Below are positions 43,750 through 52,544 of a DNA stretch of 57,698 nucleotides, one piece after another. This DNA is from an uncultured Bacteroidota bacterium (GTDB lineage: Bacteria > Bacteroidota > Bacteroidia > Chitinophagales > Chitinophagaceae): positions 1 to 57,698 of the forward strand of contig CAIUZK010000089.1 in the NCBI GenBank assembly GCA_903903635.1, in the 5' to 3' direction. Both the position numbers and the translations under genes were made by a program. Each line of letters starts with the position of its first letter. Positions within the stretch are counted from its first letter, which is position 1. The notes beneath the pieces are model-generated. The model saw nothing but the letters and a program-made list of their open reading frames with translations, was not told the DNA's origin and ran no database searches.

Positions 43750-44949
43750 ATGAAGACCTTCTCATCCATTCAGCAATTACTGGCAACACTCAGCCGCGAG
43801 CAAAAACTGCTTAGCGAGCTGTTTGAAAAAAGGAAAATGCTTTCCTTCAACTACGACTATGCCCTTGAATTGGTAGATTTTGATGCCGATAAAATAAGAG
43901 CGCTCGTAGATTATGCAGTGGTCAGGCAGAATGGCAACAACCTGGAGCTGGATGATCTGTTCCTGCAGTTTTTTGAGCAGGTGATGGAGGTGAACGAGGA
44001 GATCAACGCTTCCTATATTAATGAGCACATCCAGAATATAAAGCAGAATATCATCTACTATTTGCAGGAAAACAATGAAACCCGCAAATACGGCTATCTG
44101 CGACAGGTGAAGCATGCCATGCGCAAAATAGGCGTCATAGCCCTGCGTAATGTGGTAGACCTGAACAGAAATATTGATAATACCTTCAAAAACGAGCCCA
44201 ATTACAAGGTTAAGAAAACCAAGCTGGAGCATCTGGATATAAAGCGCAATACCATATATGCGCTCATAAACCAGACCGATCATCTGGTATCGGGAGAGGA
44301 AGAACAGACATTCTTTAAAGTTGCCGCCGATGAAGAACTGAACCGGATCATTATCCTGCTCAAACTGCAACTCAATGAATGCCGGCACAACCTCATCGAC
44401 ATTCAGAAGCAGATAATAGAATACCTGAACCGTATAAAACACCAGAGTGGCGTAATAGAAAAGCTAAGGCAGATAAAATACCTCAAAGATCAGTTTGAAC
44501 TGAAAAGTAAAACGGATATAGTAGCCCTGCTTTCCGATAATACCGCTGTGATATTTGAGCCTAACCCTGTATATCCGCTCAATATTCCTTTAGATCAGTT
44601 GCAGGCCGATGATGATGCCCGTGAGGTTATAGCCAAAGTGGCCAAAAGGATACGAACAAATGTTAAAAGCTCTATGCCGCTGCTCGGCAATATCTCTGAT
44701 GAGTACCTCGAAACACAGATACAGGAAGAGATACAGATCAACCTGGATGAAGTAAAGAACGGATTCCTGGCGGGCAGCAACAATTTGTTCGATTTTATCT
44801 GCAGTTACGATTTTGGCAAGGACGTAAACTTTGATGAGCGGGTTACCATTTATTGCCAGATGATCTCACAGTTTGATATACTGTTTAAAATAACGGAGAA
44901 CTACAACACTAAGGAAGATGTAGCATTCGCAATGGTTTATCCTAAATAG
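43750..44949 (+). CDS. jetA: Wadjet JetA (kleisin-like, MksF-type)
   Basis: The 399-aa protein is the first of four tightly packed genes. Its N-terminal half is helical (SREQKLLSELFEKRKMLSFN, LFLQFFEQVMEVNEEI) and the middle forms long helices with KIGVIALRNVVDLNRN; the end is a small mixed domain. This agrees with a kleisin subunit bridging the SMC heads, but similarity at the sequence level is weak and the call depends on operon position before the KITE, SMC and toprim genes. It lies 6 bases before jetB. Confidence 0.75.
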   Translation: MKTFSSIQQLLATLSREQKLLSELFEKRKMLSFNYDYALELVDFDADKIRALVDYAVVRQNGNNLELDDLFLQFFEQVMEVNEEINASYINEHIQNIKQNIIYYLQENNETRKYGYLRQVKHAMRKIGVIALRNVVDLNRNIDNTFKNEPNYKVKKTKLEHLDIKRNTIYALINQTDHLVSGEEEQTFFKVAADEELNRIIILLKLQLNECRHNLIDIQKQIIEYLNRIKHQSGVIEKLRQIKYLKDQFELKSKTDIVALLSDNTAVIFEPNPVYPLNIPLDQLQADDDAREVIAKVAKRIRTNVKSSMPLLGNISDEYLETQIQEEIQINLDEVKNGFLAGSNNLFDFICSYDFGKDVNFDERVTIYCQMISQFDILFKITENYNTKEDVAFAMVYPK

Positions 44950-44955
44950 AAAAAA

Positions 44956-45513
44956 ATGCCAGTACCTAAACATACATCCGATATTTTCGAGATACTCAGC
45001 AAGGGGCAGTTTATATGCTCCAATAGCAGTAAAGACAGCATCCGGAAACTATACAATATTATAGATGAGAATTTCGATGACCTCTACGACTATTTCAAGG
45101 CCATCAACCTTGTACTGGAAAAAGGGGATGAGTATTATATGTTTACCCGGTTGGAAAACAAGACCGACCTCGAACGTAAGATAGAAGCCGCTTTCAAATG
45201 GATCGACATCCTTGATTTCTTCAAGGCCATCGACCATTCATTTGGCGCGGGTTACCGTTTCACCCCGTCTGATATTCTCATAAAGCTATCGGTAGATGTA
45301 GACCTGAAAAACAAACTCGAAGGCCTGAAAAAATATGCAGGCGGAAAAGAAAAACATGCTGAGATCCTGGATAAAGTGCTCGATCAGTTGAGAAGAGATA
45401 ATTTCATAGAACTGGAAAATGAAATTACCAACAGCTACAAAACACTTTCCTCCTTTCATTACCTGGAGCGCCTTATATTATCTATAAACGTTCCTGAATC
45501 GATACAAAAATGA
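44956..45513 (+). CDS. jetB: Wadjet JetB (KITE-like, MksE-type)
   Basis: The 185-aa protein has winged-helix-like segments (SDIFEILSKGQFICSNSSKD, FKWIDILDFFKAIDHSFG, RFTPSDILIKLSVD). Its size and position between the kleisin-like and SMC genes match JetB/MksE, the dimer that binds the kleisin. Its stop codon overlaps the jetC start (ATGA), so the two are translationally coupled. Assigned mostly by context. Confidence 0.78.
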   Translation: MPVPKHTSDIFEILSKGQFICSNSSKDSIRKLYNIIDENFDDLYDYFKAINLVLEKGDEYYMFTRLENKTDLERKIEAAFKWIDILDFFKAIDHSFGAGYRFTPSDILIKLSVDVDLKNKLEGLKKYAGGKEKHAEILDKVLDQLRRDNFIELENEITNSYKTLSSFHYLERLILSINVPESIQK

Positions 45514-48500
45514 GATATTTAAACAGAGTAATTTTTATAAACAGCGCCAATGTAAAATTTGCAGAAATTGCAATTGATGGCAATGTGCATTTTATAGGTA
45601 CTCAGGGTGTAGGTAAAAGCACACTGCTGCGTGCCATACTGTTCTTTTACAATGCCGACAAACTGAAACTGGGAATAGAAAGAGGTAAAAAAACTTTCGA
45701 TGAATATTACTTTCCCGGCGGTGATTCATACGTTATTTACGAGGTGGTAAGAGAAACCGGACCTTATTGCATTATGGCTTTTAAGTCGCAGGGGCGGGTT
45801 TGCTTCCGGTTCATTAACAGCGAATTCAACCTGGGCAATTATGTAGAGAATGGCAAGGTAAAATCATGGGATGGTATCAGGGAAAGCTTTGGTAAAAAGT
45901 TAGGTTACACCAAGAAGATAGACCGCTACGAAGAATACCGAGATATATTGTATGGCAACAATGCCGGCCTGGAAAAAGAATTCAGGAAATACTCACTGAT
46001 TGAAAGCAAGCAGTATCAGAACCTGCCGCGTACCATTCAGAATGTGTTCCTGAATTCCAAGCTGGATGCGGAATTCATTAAGCAGACCATCATCATGTCG
46101 CTCAATGAGGAGGAAGTAAAGATAGAGCTGGATAAATATGCCCTGCACCTCAAAAATTTCGATACCGAGCTGGCCGACATTAATAAATGGACCGAGGTCA
46201 ACAAGTCGGGAGAGATCCCGGTGCGTAAAATGGCAGAGAACATTGCGCGTATACATGCCGCCATTCAGTCGCTGAACAGGGAGAAACAAGAAACAGCTAT
46301 ACAGCTCTTCAGATGTTATGATCAGACACTGAATGAATTGCCCACGCTGGAAAAGAACCGGGACCTGCAACAGAAACTGCGCCAGTCGGCACAGCAGAAA
46401 TCAGACGATCTGAAAGGGAAATTCCAGGCCAAAAGAGATGATGTACAGAAGCAGATCAACATTCTGGACAACGACCTTAAAAAAGCAAAGGGTAAGTCGG
46501 AATACTACGATAGTATCAATATCGGTTCTATCATCCAGAGAATTGAAAAGAAGGATACCATAGAGGCTGAGCGCGGGCGCCTTCAGGGTGAACGCATTTT
46601 ATTGAATGCTAAGTTCACAGAAATAAACAGCCGCTACAATGCACTCATTCAGCAACAGCAGAACGCCCTTGCTGGTTATGAAAATGAATCGCAGGCAAGG
46701 AAGAACAAATTGCGTGAAGAGTTTTTGTTGTTCAAAGGAGAAATTACCGAACAGTATTACCATGCATTTGCCGAAATAAGAAAACAAAGCCAGGATGCCC
46801 TTGAGGTGGCACGCAATACTATTTCGCAGCAGAAAGAACATATCCATGACCTGAAGCTTAAGAAGCAGAAGGGTAATCTGCAACGCTATTTTGAGCAGGA
46901 TATAGAGGCGGTGAAAGCAGAGATCAGCCTGCTGACCCAGAAGATCAAGAGCAACGAAGTTGATATAGCTGATTTTAAGAAACAGGTAGATACACTTCAG
47001 AAACAGTTCGACCTTGAGCAGGAAAAAACCATATCGGTTTACGACCGCAAGGCGGAGAAGATGTGGGATGATAATAAGGTCTTCCAGAGTTCCATTGCCT
47101 CTATAGATGCCAAGCTGCAGAAAAATAAGGATTCATTGTATGGCTGGCTCAATACCAATGTGCCTGGCTGGGAAAATAATATCGGCAAGGTTTTGGATGA
47201 AGAACATGTACTGTTCCTCGATGGCTTGTCGCCACACCTGGCCGATGGCACTCATGAAACATTGTATGGGCTAACGATTGACCTAAAGGAAATAAATAAA
47301 AAGGTAAAGACGGTTGCCGACTATGAAAAAGAACGTGCTGAGTGGCAGCAAAAGGCTGATACCAACAAAGCCAATATCAACAAGCTGATTGAAGAAAGAG
47401 ATAGTGAAGCAGGTAAATTGAAAAACCGCTACCAGGGGAGAATTAAAGACCTCAATAATACCCGCAGGCAAATGGAGTATGAACTTCAGCGCAGTAAGGG
47501 GCAGTTGCAGGCTAATGAAGTAAAACGTGCCGACCTGTTTAGAAAAGCCGCAGAAGAAAAGGAACAGTTTTTGAACCTCGTAAATCAGGAAATAGAAGCT
47601 GCATCTGAAGAACTGATCAGGGAAGAAAAGAATTTGCAGGCAATTAATGCGGGCATACAAAAGCAACTGGACAATAAAGAAAAGGAACAGAATAAGAAAA
47701 TAAGAACTGAGGACCAACGTATAAAAGAACTGATAGTTGCCCTGGAGGAAGAGTTGCTTGCAAAAAGACAAGAAACACAGGCAAGGATAGCAGAAATCAA
47801 GCAACAACAAACCAATGACCTTACCCAGGAAGGCGCCGATGTGCTGCGTATGGCAGGCATTGAAAAAGAGCTGGCTGCAATACTGAAGGAGCTGGACTTT
47901 ATAGATGAGAACAGGGATAAGGTAGCCGAATACAATAAGGACCGAAAAGAACTGCTGGATAAGGTAGATGAATACAAGACAGAAAAACGCCTGAAGGAAA
48001 ATCAACTGGACAATGAGCAGGAAAAATACAATCTGCAGAAACAGAAGATCCACCAGGAAATAGACCTCATTACCATTGAGATCAATGAACTCAGCAACCG
48101 TCTTGCATTCATCAATGAAGGACTAAGTACGTTTGAAAGCTTTAAGCAGACCGACCATTACAAAGAAATCGCAGAATTTGAACATCATAAATCAGATGCT
48201 GGCGAAATCACCACAGGACTGAAATCCCTGATCGATGCATTGCACAACCGCATTTATACTATTTTGGAGCGATACAACGACCTGCAGTCGGCTATCAATA
48301 AGTTCCTGGGCAATTTCTCATCCCAGAATGTTTTTGGTTTTAAAACGGTTCTTTCAGAGCGAAATGATTTCATCGAATTTGCAGAAATGCTAGATGAGTT
48401 CCTCGAAGAAAATAAGATCATGCAGTATGAAAAGAGGGTTAATGAACGTTTTGCAACCCTCATACGCCAGATAGGAAAAGAGACCAACGAGCTTACCTCC

Positions 48501-49175
48501 AAAGGCGGGGAGATACAAAAGGTAATCACAGAGATCAATCGCGATTTCGAAGAGCGCAATTTTGCCGGTGTAATCAAGAGCATACGACTGCAACTCTCTG
48601 AGAGCAAGAACAATATTGTTACCCTGCTCAAGGCTATCAAGGAGTTTAATGACCAGAACAGCATGGGGCTTGGGGTTGTCGATCTGTTCTCAACAGGCGA
48701 CAATGAAAGTAAGAACAGGAAGGCCATATCCTTACTCAAGGAGTTTGCAAAAGAGATCAATGCACGCAAGGAAAAAGAAATAGGCCTGCCCGACTCTTTC
48801 GAATTGCAATTCAGGATTGTGGAAAATGAAAATGACAGCGGATGGGTAGAAAAGCTCACCAATGTGGGTTCAGAGGGTACCGATATACTGGTAAAAGCCA
48901 TGATCAACATTATGCTGCTCAATGTGTTCAAAGACAGCGCCTCCAAGCGGTTTAAGGACTTCAGGATGCATTGCATGATGGATGAAATAGGTAAACTGCA
49001 CCCCAATAATGTGAAGGGGATATTGAAATTTGCCAATGACAGGAATATCCTGCTCATCAACAGTTCACCTACCTCCTACAATGCCATGGATTACAGGTAC
49101 ACCTACCTGCTATCTAAAGACAGCAAGCATGTTACTACCGTAAAACGACTAATAAAAAAAGGCGCTGATGTATGA
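45510..49175 (+). CDS. jetC: Wadjet JetC (MukB/MksB-like SMC ATPase)
   Basis: The 1221-aa ATPase starts with a head carrying Walker A GTQGVGKSTLLRAILFFYN (Lys36). Long coiled coils (about 260-560 and 640-1050) flank a small hinge-like segment (VPGWENNIGKVLDEEHVLF). The C-terminal head has the signature-like NVGSEGTDILVKAM and Walker B FRMHCMMDEIGKL (about residue 1158). The early Walker A and SEGT motif are of the MukB/JetC type rather than SMC. It would extrude plasmid DNA until the toprim partner cuts. It overlaps jetB and jetD by 4 bases each. Confidence 0.92.
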   Translation: MRYLNRVIFINSANVKFAEIAIDGNVHFIGTQGVGKSTLLRAILFFYNADKLKLGIERGKKTFDEYYFPGGDSYVIYEVVRETGPYCIMAFKSQGRVCFRFINSEFNLGNYVENGKVKSWDGIRESFGKKLGYTKKIDRYEEYRDILYGNNAGLEKEFRKYSLIESKQYQNLPRTIQNVFLNSKLDAEFIKQTIIMSLNEEEVKIELDKYALHLKNFDTELADINKWTEVNKSGEIPVRKMAENIARIHAAIQSLNREKQETAIQLFRCYDQTLNELPTLEKNRDLQQKLRQSAQQKSDDLKGKFQAKRDDVQKQINILDNDLKKAKGKSEYYDSINIGSIIQRIEKKDTIEAERGRLQGERILLNAKFTEINSRYNALIQQQQNALAGYENESQARKNKLREEFLLFKGEITEQYYHAFAEIRKQSQDALEVARNTISQQKEHIHDLKLKKQKGNLQRYFEQDIEAVKAEISLLTQKIKSNEVDIADFKKQVDTLQKQFDLEQEKTISVYDRKAEKMWDDNKVFQSSIASIDAKLQKNKDSLYGWLNTNVPGWENNIGKVLDEEHVLFLDGLSPHLADGTHETLYGLTIDLKEINKKVKTVADYEKERAEWQQKADTNKANINKLIEERDSEAGKLKNRYQGRIKDLNNTRRQMEYELQRSKGQLQANEVKRADLFRKAAEEKEQFLNLVNQEIEAASEELIREEKNLQAINAGIQKQLDNKEKEQNKKIRTEDQRIKELIVALEEELLAKRQETQARIAEIKQQQTNDLTQEGADVLRMAGIEKELAAILKELDFIDENRDKVAEYNKDRKELLDKVDEYKTEKRLKENQLDNEQEKYNLQKQKIHQEIDLITIEINELSNRLAFINEGLSTFESFKQTDHYKEIAEFEHHKSDAGEITTGLKSLIDALHNRIYTILERYNDLQSAINKFLGNFSSQNVFGFKTVLSERNDFIEFAEMLDEFLEENKIMQYEKRVNERFATLIRQIGKETNELTSKGGEIQKVITEINRDFEERNFAGVIKSIRLQLSESKNNIVTLLKAIKEFNDQNSMGLGVVDLFSTGDNESKNRKAISLLKEFAKEINARKEKEIGLPDSFELQFRIVENENDSGWVEKLTNVGSEGTDILVKAMINIMLLNVFKDSASKRFKDFRMHCMMDEIGKLHPNNVKGILKFANDRNILLINSSPTSYNAMDYRYTYLLSKDSKHVTTVKRLIKKGADV

Positions 49176-50026
49176 TACTCCCGCTCTCTATAGCCGAAAA
49201 ACTGCAATTGCTTGCCGCTGGCGGGCAATTGCCGGCCAGTAGCCTGAAGCATCCTCTGGTTGCCGAATTACTGGATGAGGGATTGGTTAATGAGCGCATA
49301 TCAGGCCGTACAAAAAGAACCTGTTATATAGCAGACAACGACAAGTTCAACCGCTACCTGCTCAACAGGTGGGATATACCCAACCTGGCTGATTATATTC
49401 AGACTTTAAAAAACAAAGAGGCCAGCCGGGCCGATCTGGTGGCAGTGAGCAACAACTCCAAAACTGCGGCAGTACGTACATTTAAAGGATTCCTGGTAAG
49501 CAGTTACCAACCCATAGAAACGAGTCTGAATGGCTTGCCATTTACGGTACAGCCAGCCTATGGAACCTTTCAGTTTATCTATGATTTCGGAAATTTTGTC
49601 CCTGCCCCCGATACTGTTATTGTTGGTATAGAAAATCCTGAGTGCTTCGCATTTGTAGAAAAACTAAGGTACTTACTGCCAGGTATCAATCCTTTGTTTG
49701 TAAGCCGGTATCCGCAAGACCAGGGCAGGGATTTGATTAAGTGGCTGCAATCAATTCCTAATCCTTACCAGCACATGGGCGACTATGATTTTGCAGGTAT
49801 TAATATCTACCACCAGGAATTCAAAAAACATCTTGGCGAGAGGGCTACATTCTTTATCCCGGATAATATGGAATTGCTTCTTGAACGGTTTGGCAATAAA
49901 TCGCTGTATGATAAACAGCAATTAAATGCCGCAGAGGTTACCGAGCCTGGCCTGATAACACTTATCGGGTTAATGCACCGGTACAAAAAATGTCTGGAGC
50001 AGGAAGCCCTGCTTATCCGAAAATAA
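49172..50026 (+). CDS. jetD: Wadjet JetD-like toprim nuclease, short form
   Basis: The 284-aa protein has an N-terminal winged-helix-like part (residues ~1-70) and a toprim domain with VGIENPECF (Glu154) and MGDYDFAGINIY (Asp204, Asp206), the acidic residues that bind magnesium in topoisomerase VI/Spo11-type nucleases. Wadjet JetD uses this site to cut plasmid DNA. Most JetD proteins I know of are nearer 380-400 aa; here the arm before toprim is short, resembling the DUF7281 group (recalled, unsearched). The start ATGA overlaps jetC. Confidence 0.82.
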   Translation: MILPLSIAEKLQLLAAGGQLPASSLKHPLVAELLDEGLVNERISGRTKRTCYIADNDKFNRYLLNRWDIPNLADYIQTLKNKEASRADLVAVSNNSKTAAVRTFKGFLVSSYQPIETSLNGLPFTVQPAYGTFQFIYDFGNFVPAPDTVIVGIENPECFAFVEKLRYLLPGINPLFVSRYPQDQGRDLIKWLQSIPNPYQHMGDYDFAGINIYHQEFKKHLGERATFFIPDNMELLLERFGNKSLYDKQQLNAAEVTEPGLITLIGLMHRYKKCLEQEALLIRK

Positions 50027-50082
50027 AAGTGGCGCTATGAACCTTAAGCTCATAGCACCACTTAATAATAGTTAAAAGCCGA

Positions 50083-50958
50083 CTAAAGTATATTCAGTAT
50101 CTGCTCTTTAGCCTTTTCCAGTTCATCCTTCATATTGATCACTATCTGCTGAATCTCTGCATGGTTGGCTTTCGATCCAAGCGTGTTGATCTCCCTGCCT
50201 ATTTCCTGCAAAATGAAGTTGAGCTTGCGGCCAATAGAAGCATCATTTTCATTAATGGTGTCGTTAAAGTAGGTGCAGTGTTGTTTCAGCCTGATCTTCT
50301 CCTCCGAAAAATCCATGCGCTCCATATAGTAGATCATTTCCTGCTCAAACCTGTTCGGATCTATCTTTTCCTTATTGGTCATGTCATCCAGCCATTGGTT
50401 CAGGCGGGCACGCACCCGCACCATACGCTCCGGTTCCAGCGGAATGATCTTATTATGCAACTCATCAATATTACTGATCCGCAACCTGATATCCTTCAGC
50501 AGTGCTTCCCCCTCATGCAGTCTGTGCTGCATCAGCTGATTGGCTGCGGCTACAATTACAGTCTTTACATTTTCCCATTCTGCCTCCGGCAATACATCCA
50601 TATCAGGAGCCACAACCTCCGGCATACGCATCAGCGTAGATATTATGTTTTCCTGCGGTAGTCCGGTCTGTTCTGCTATCTGCTTCATCCCCTGGTAATA
50701 AAACAAAGCCAGGTCAGTATTCACCACCATCGGTTTCGAAGCGCCTTCCTGTTTTACATTTACCGTCAGGTCTATTGTACCACGCAGCAGCATAGTGCTG
50801 AGCAAAGCCCGTATATCAAGTTCATACGACCTTAATATCGGGGGCAGTTTGGTGTTTACATCAAATTGTTTGCCATTCAGGGCCTTTACTTCTACTACCA
50901 CCTGGCGGTTATTTACTGTCGCTTCGGCACGCCCAAACCCTGTCATTGAATATAGCAT
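50083..50958 (-). CDS. yicC: YicC-family endoribonuclease
   Basis: The 291-aa protein has the full YicC signature: MLYSMTGFGRAEATVNNRQV at the start, EVKALNGKQFDVNTKLPP, and a C-terminal EIGREINTLGSKANHAEIQQ with MKDELEKAKEQILNI. YicC enzymes are hexameric RNases active on small RNAs. Length and both ends are canonical. It converges on the Wadjet operon. Confidence 0.92.
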   Translation of the reverse strand: MLYSMTGFGRAEATVNNRQVVVEVKALNGKQFDVNTKLPPILRSYELDIRALLSTMLLRGTIDLTVNVKQEGASKPMVVNTDLALFYYQGMKQIAEQTGLPQENIISTLMRMPEVVAPDMDVLPEAEWENVKTVIVAAANQLMQHRLHEGEALLKDIRLRISNIDELHNKIIPLEPERMVRVRARLNQWLDDMTNKEKIDPNRFEQEMIYYMERMDFSEEKIRLKQHCTYFNDTINENDASIGRKLNFILQEIGREINTLGSKANHAEIQQIVINMKDELEKAKEQILNIL

Positions 50959-51089
50959 ATCTGTTTCTTTGCAGCAAAAGAAAACAAACCTGAGGCAATA
51001 ACGAAACCTGAGGCGCTCTTTTTACTTAAAAAAGATCGTAAAATCGTCTTAAAAGTGAAATAAGGGTGTTTTCAGCAGTAATATTTAGT

Positions 51090-51097
51090 TATTTTTG
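51090..51097 (+). promoter_or_regulatory. -7 box of the EnvC-like gene
   Basis: TATTTTTG matches TAnnTTTG, 20 bases before the ATG at 51118. Confidence 0.4.
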
Positions 51098-51117
51098 TTT
51101 CAGACTAAAGTTTTTTC

Positions 51118-52503
51118 ATGCGCGCAACAAGTATCCTGCTATGCCTTTTATTGTCTTTAAGCCTTATGGCCCAGCAGAAAGTTCAGCAGGATTATGTGCC
51201 GCCTACCAAAGCCCAGTTGGAGGCAAAGCGCAAAGAGTTGCTTAGTGACATTAATGAAACAGAGAAGCAACTTTCTGAGATTAAAAAAGACAAGAATGCA
51301 TCAATAAGTCAGTTGAGGGCTTTACAGAATAAACTGGCCCAACGGCAAAGTCTGATTGGAAATATCAATGATGAAATCAGCGATATCGACAACACCATAA
51401 AGGTCTCATCTAAAGAAGTACTTACACTGAAACAAAAACTGGAACAGCTTAAAATCAGGTATGCACAGTCAATCAGGTATGCCTATGAAACCAGAAGTTC
51501 ATTTGGTATGCTGGCTTTCCTGTTTTCATCTGCCGACTTTAATGATGCTACCCGCCGTATGAAGTACCTGAAAAAGTTCAGAGATTTCCGCAAGCAGCAG
51601 GTAATACAGATCCGGCTAACTCAAAATCAGTTGCAGCATAAAATCGGCGTGTTGAATGTACAGAAGGCGGAAAAGGATGAATTGCTGGGCAAACAGGTAC
51701 AGCAGAAACAGGAATTGCTTAAAGAGACTGACCAGACCAACCAGGTGATTCAGCAAATGAAGGGCAAGGAAAGCGAACTGATGGCCAACATTGAGAAGAA
51801 CAGAATAGTGGCCAACAGGGTAAATAAGGCCATACAGGTTTATATAGAAGCTGAAATGGCCAAAGAAGCAAAGAAAGCCGCTGAAGAGGAGGCCAAACGT
51901 AAAGCTGCTGAGGCAAAGGCTAATCCTGTGCCGGTTAAGCCTGTGGTTACTACAACCACTAAACCTTCAACCAATGAACCAGTAGTCAATAATCCTTCTA
52001 AAATACTACCCCATCCAAAACCGCCAAAAGCAGAAACACCTTTACTTCTGACACCTACAGACGTTGTGCTGGCCGATAAATTTGAATCAAATAAAGGGAA
52101 GTTATACTGGCCTGTCGACAAGGGATTTATTGCTGACCGCTACGGTGAACATTTCCACCCGCTGTACCATAAAATCAAAATCATTAATGACGGTATTGAT
52201 ATACAAACAGATGAAAATGCACCTATTCAGGCTGTATTTAATGGCAGTGTATTTAAAGTATTCTCAGCCGATTTCGGCAGCACACAGATCGTTGTGTTGA
52301 AGCATGGGAAGTACTTTACGCTATATAGAGGTCTGACCGATGTAAAAGTAAAAGTCGGGGATAATGTTTCGGTTAAGCAGGTTTTAGGACATTGTGCCCA
52401 TAATGATGAAAACCAACCGGTATTTAACTTCCAGATATGGCAATGGACCGGCAAAAAGAACATTACCCTGAATCCCGAAACATGGATAGGTAAGGCACAT
52501 TAA
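51118..52503 (+). CDS. EnvC-like murein hydrolase activator, degenerate M23 domain
   Basis: The 461-aa exported protein has a signal peptide (MRATSILLCLLLSLSLMA), long coiled coils (about 30-260), a Pro/Lys linker and a C-terminal LytM/M23 fold (about 335-460). The zinc ligands of active M23 peptidases are replaced: the HxxxD motif reads IINDGIDIQT and the HxH motif reads VFNFQIW. As in EnvC and NlpD, it should therefore activate cell-wall amidases during division rather than cut peptidoglycan. The gene is on its own. Confidence 0.88.
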   Translation: MRATSILLCLLLSLSLMAQQKVQQDYVPPTKAQLEAKRKELLSDINETEKQLSEIKKDKNASISQLRALQNKLAQRQSLIGNINDEISDIDNTIKVSSKEVLTLKQKLEQLKIRYAQSIRYAYETRSSFGMLAFLFSSADFNDATRRMKYLKKFRDFRKQQVIQIRLTQNQLQHKIGVLNVQKAEKDELLGKQVQQKQELLKETDQTNQVIQQMKGKESELMANIEKNRIVANRVNKAIQVYIEAEMAKEAKKAAEEEAKRKAAEAKANPVPVKPVVTTTTKPSTNEPVVNNPSKILPHPKPPKAETPLLLTPTDVVLADKFESNKGKLYWPVDKGFIADRYGEHFHPLYHKIKIINDGIDIQTDENAPIQAVFNGSVFKVFSADFGSTQIVVLKHGKYFTLYRGLTDVKVKVGDNVSVKQVLGHCAHNDENQPVFNFQIWQWTGKKNITLNPETWIGKAH

Positions 52504-52544
52504 TTGTTACCTACCTACCTTCATGCCCGTTTATTCGTAAAAAA

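Noticed and set aside
47283-48053. 256-codon minus-strand frame inside jetC
   Set aside because: It reads as Phe/Leu-rich antisense of the coiled-coil region, an expected artefact of Glu/Lys-rich coding sequence.
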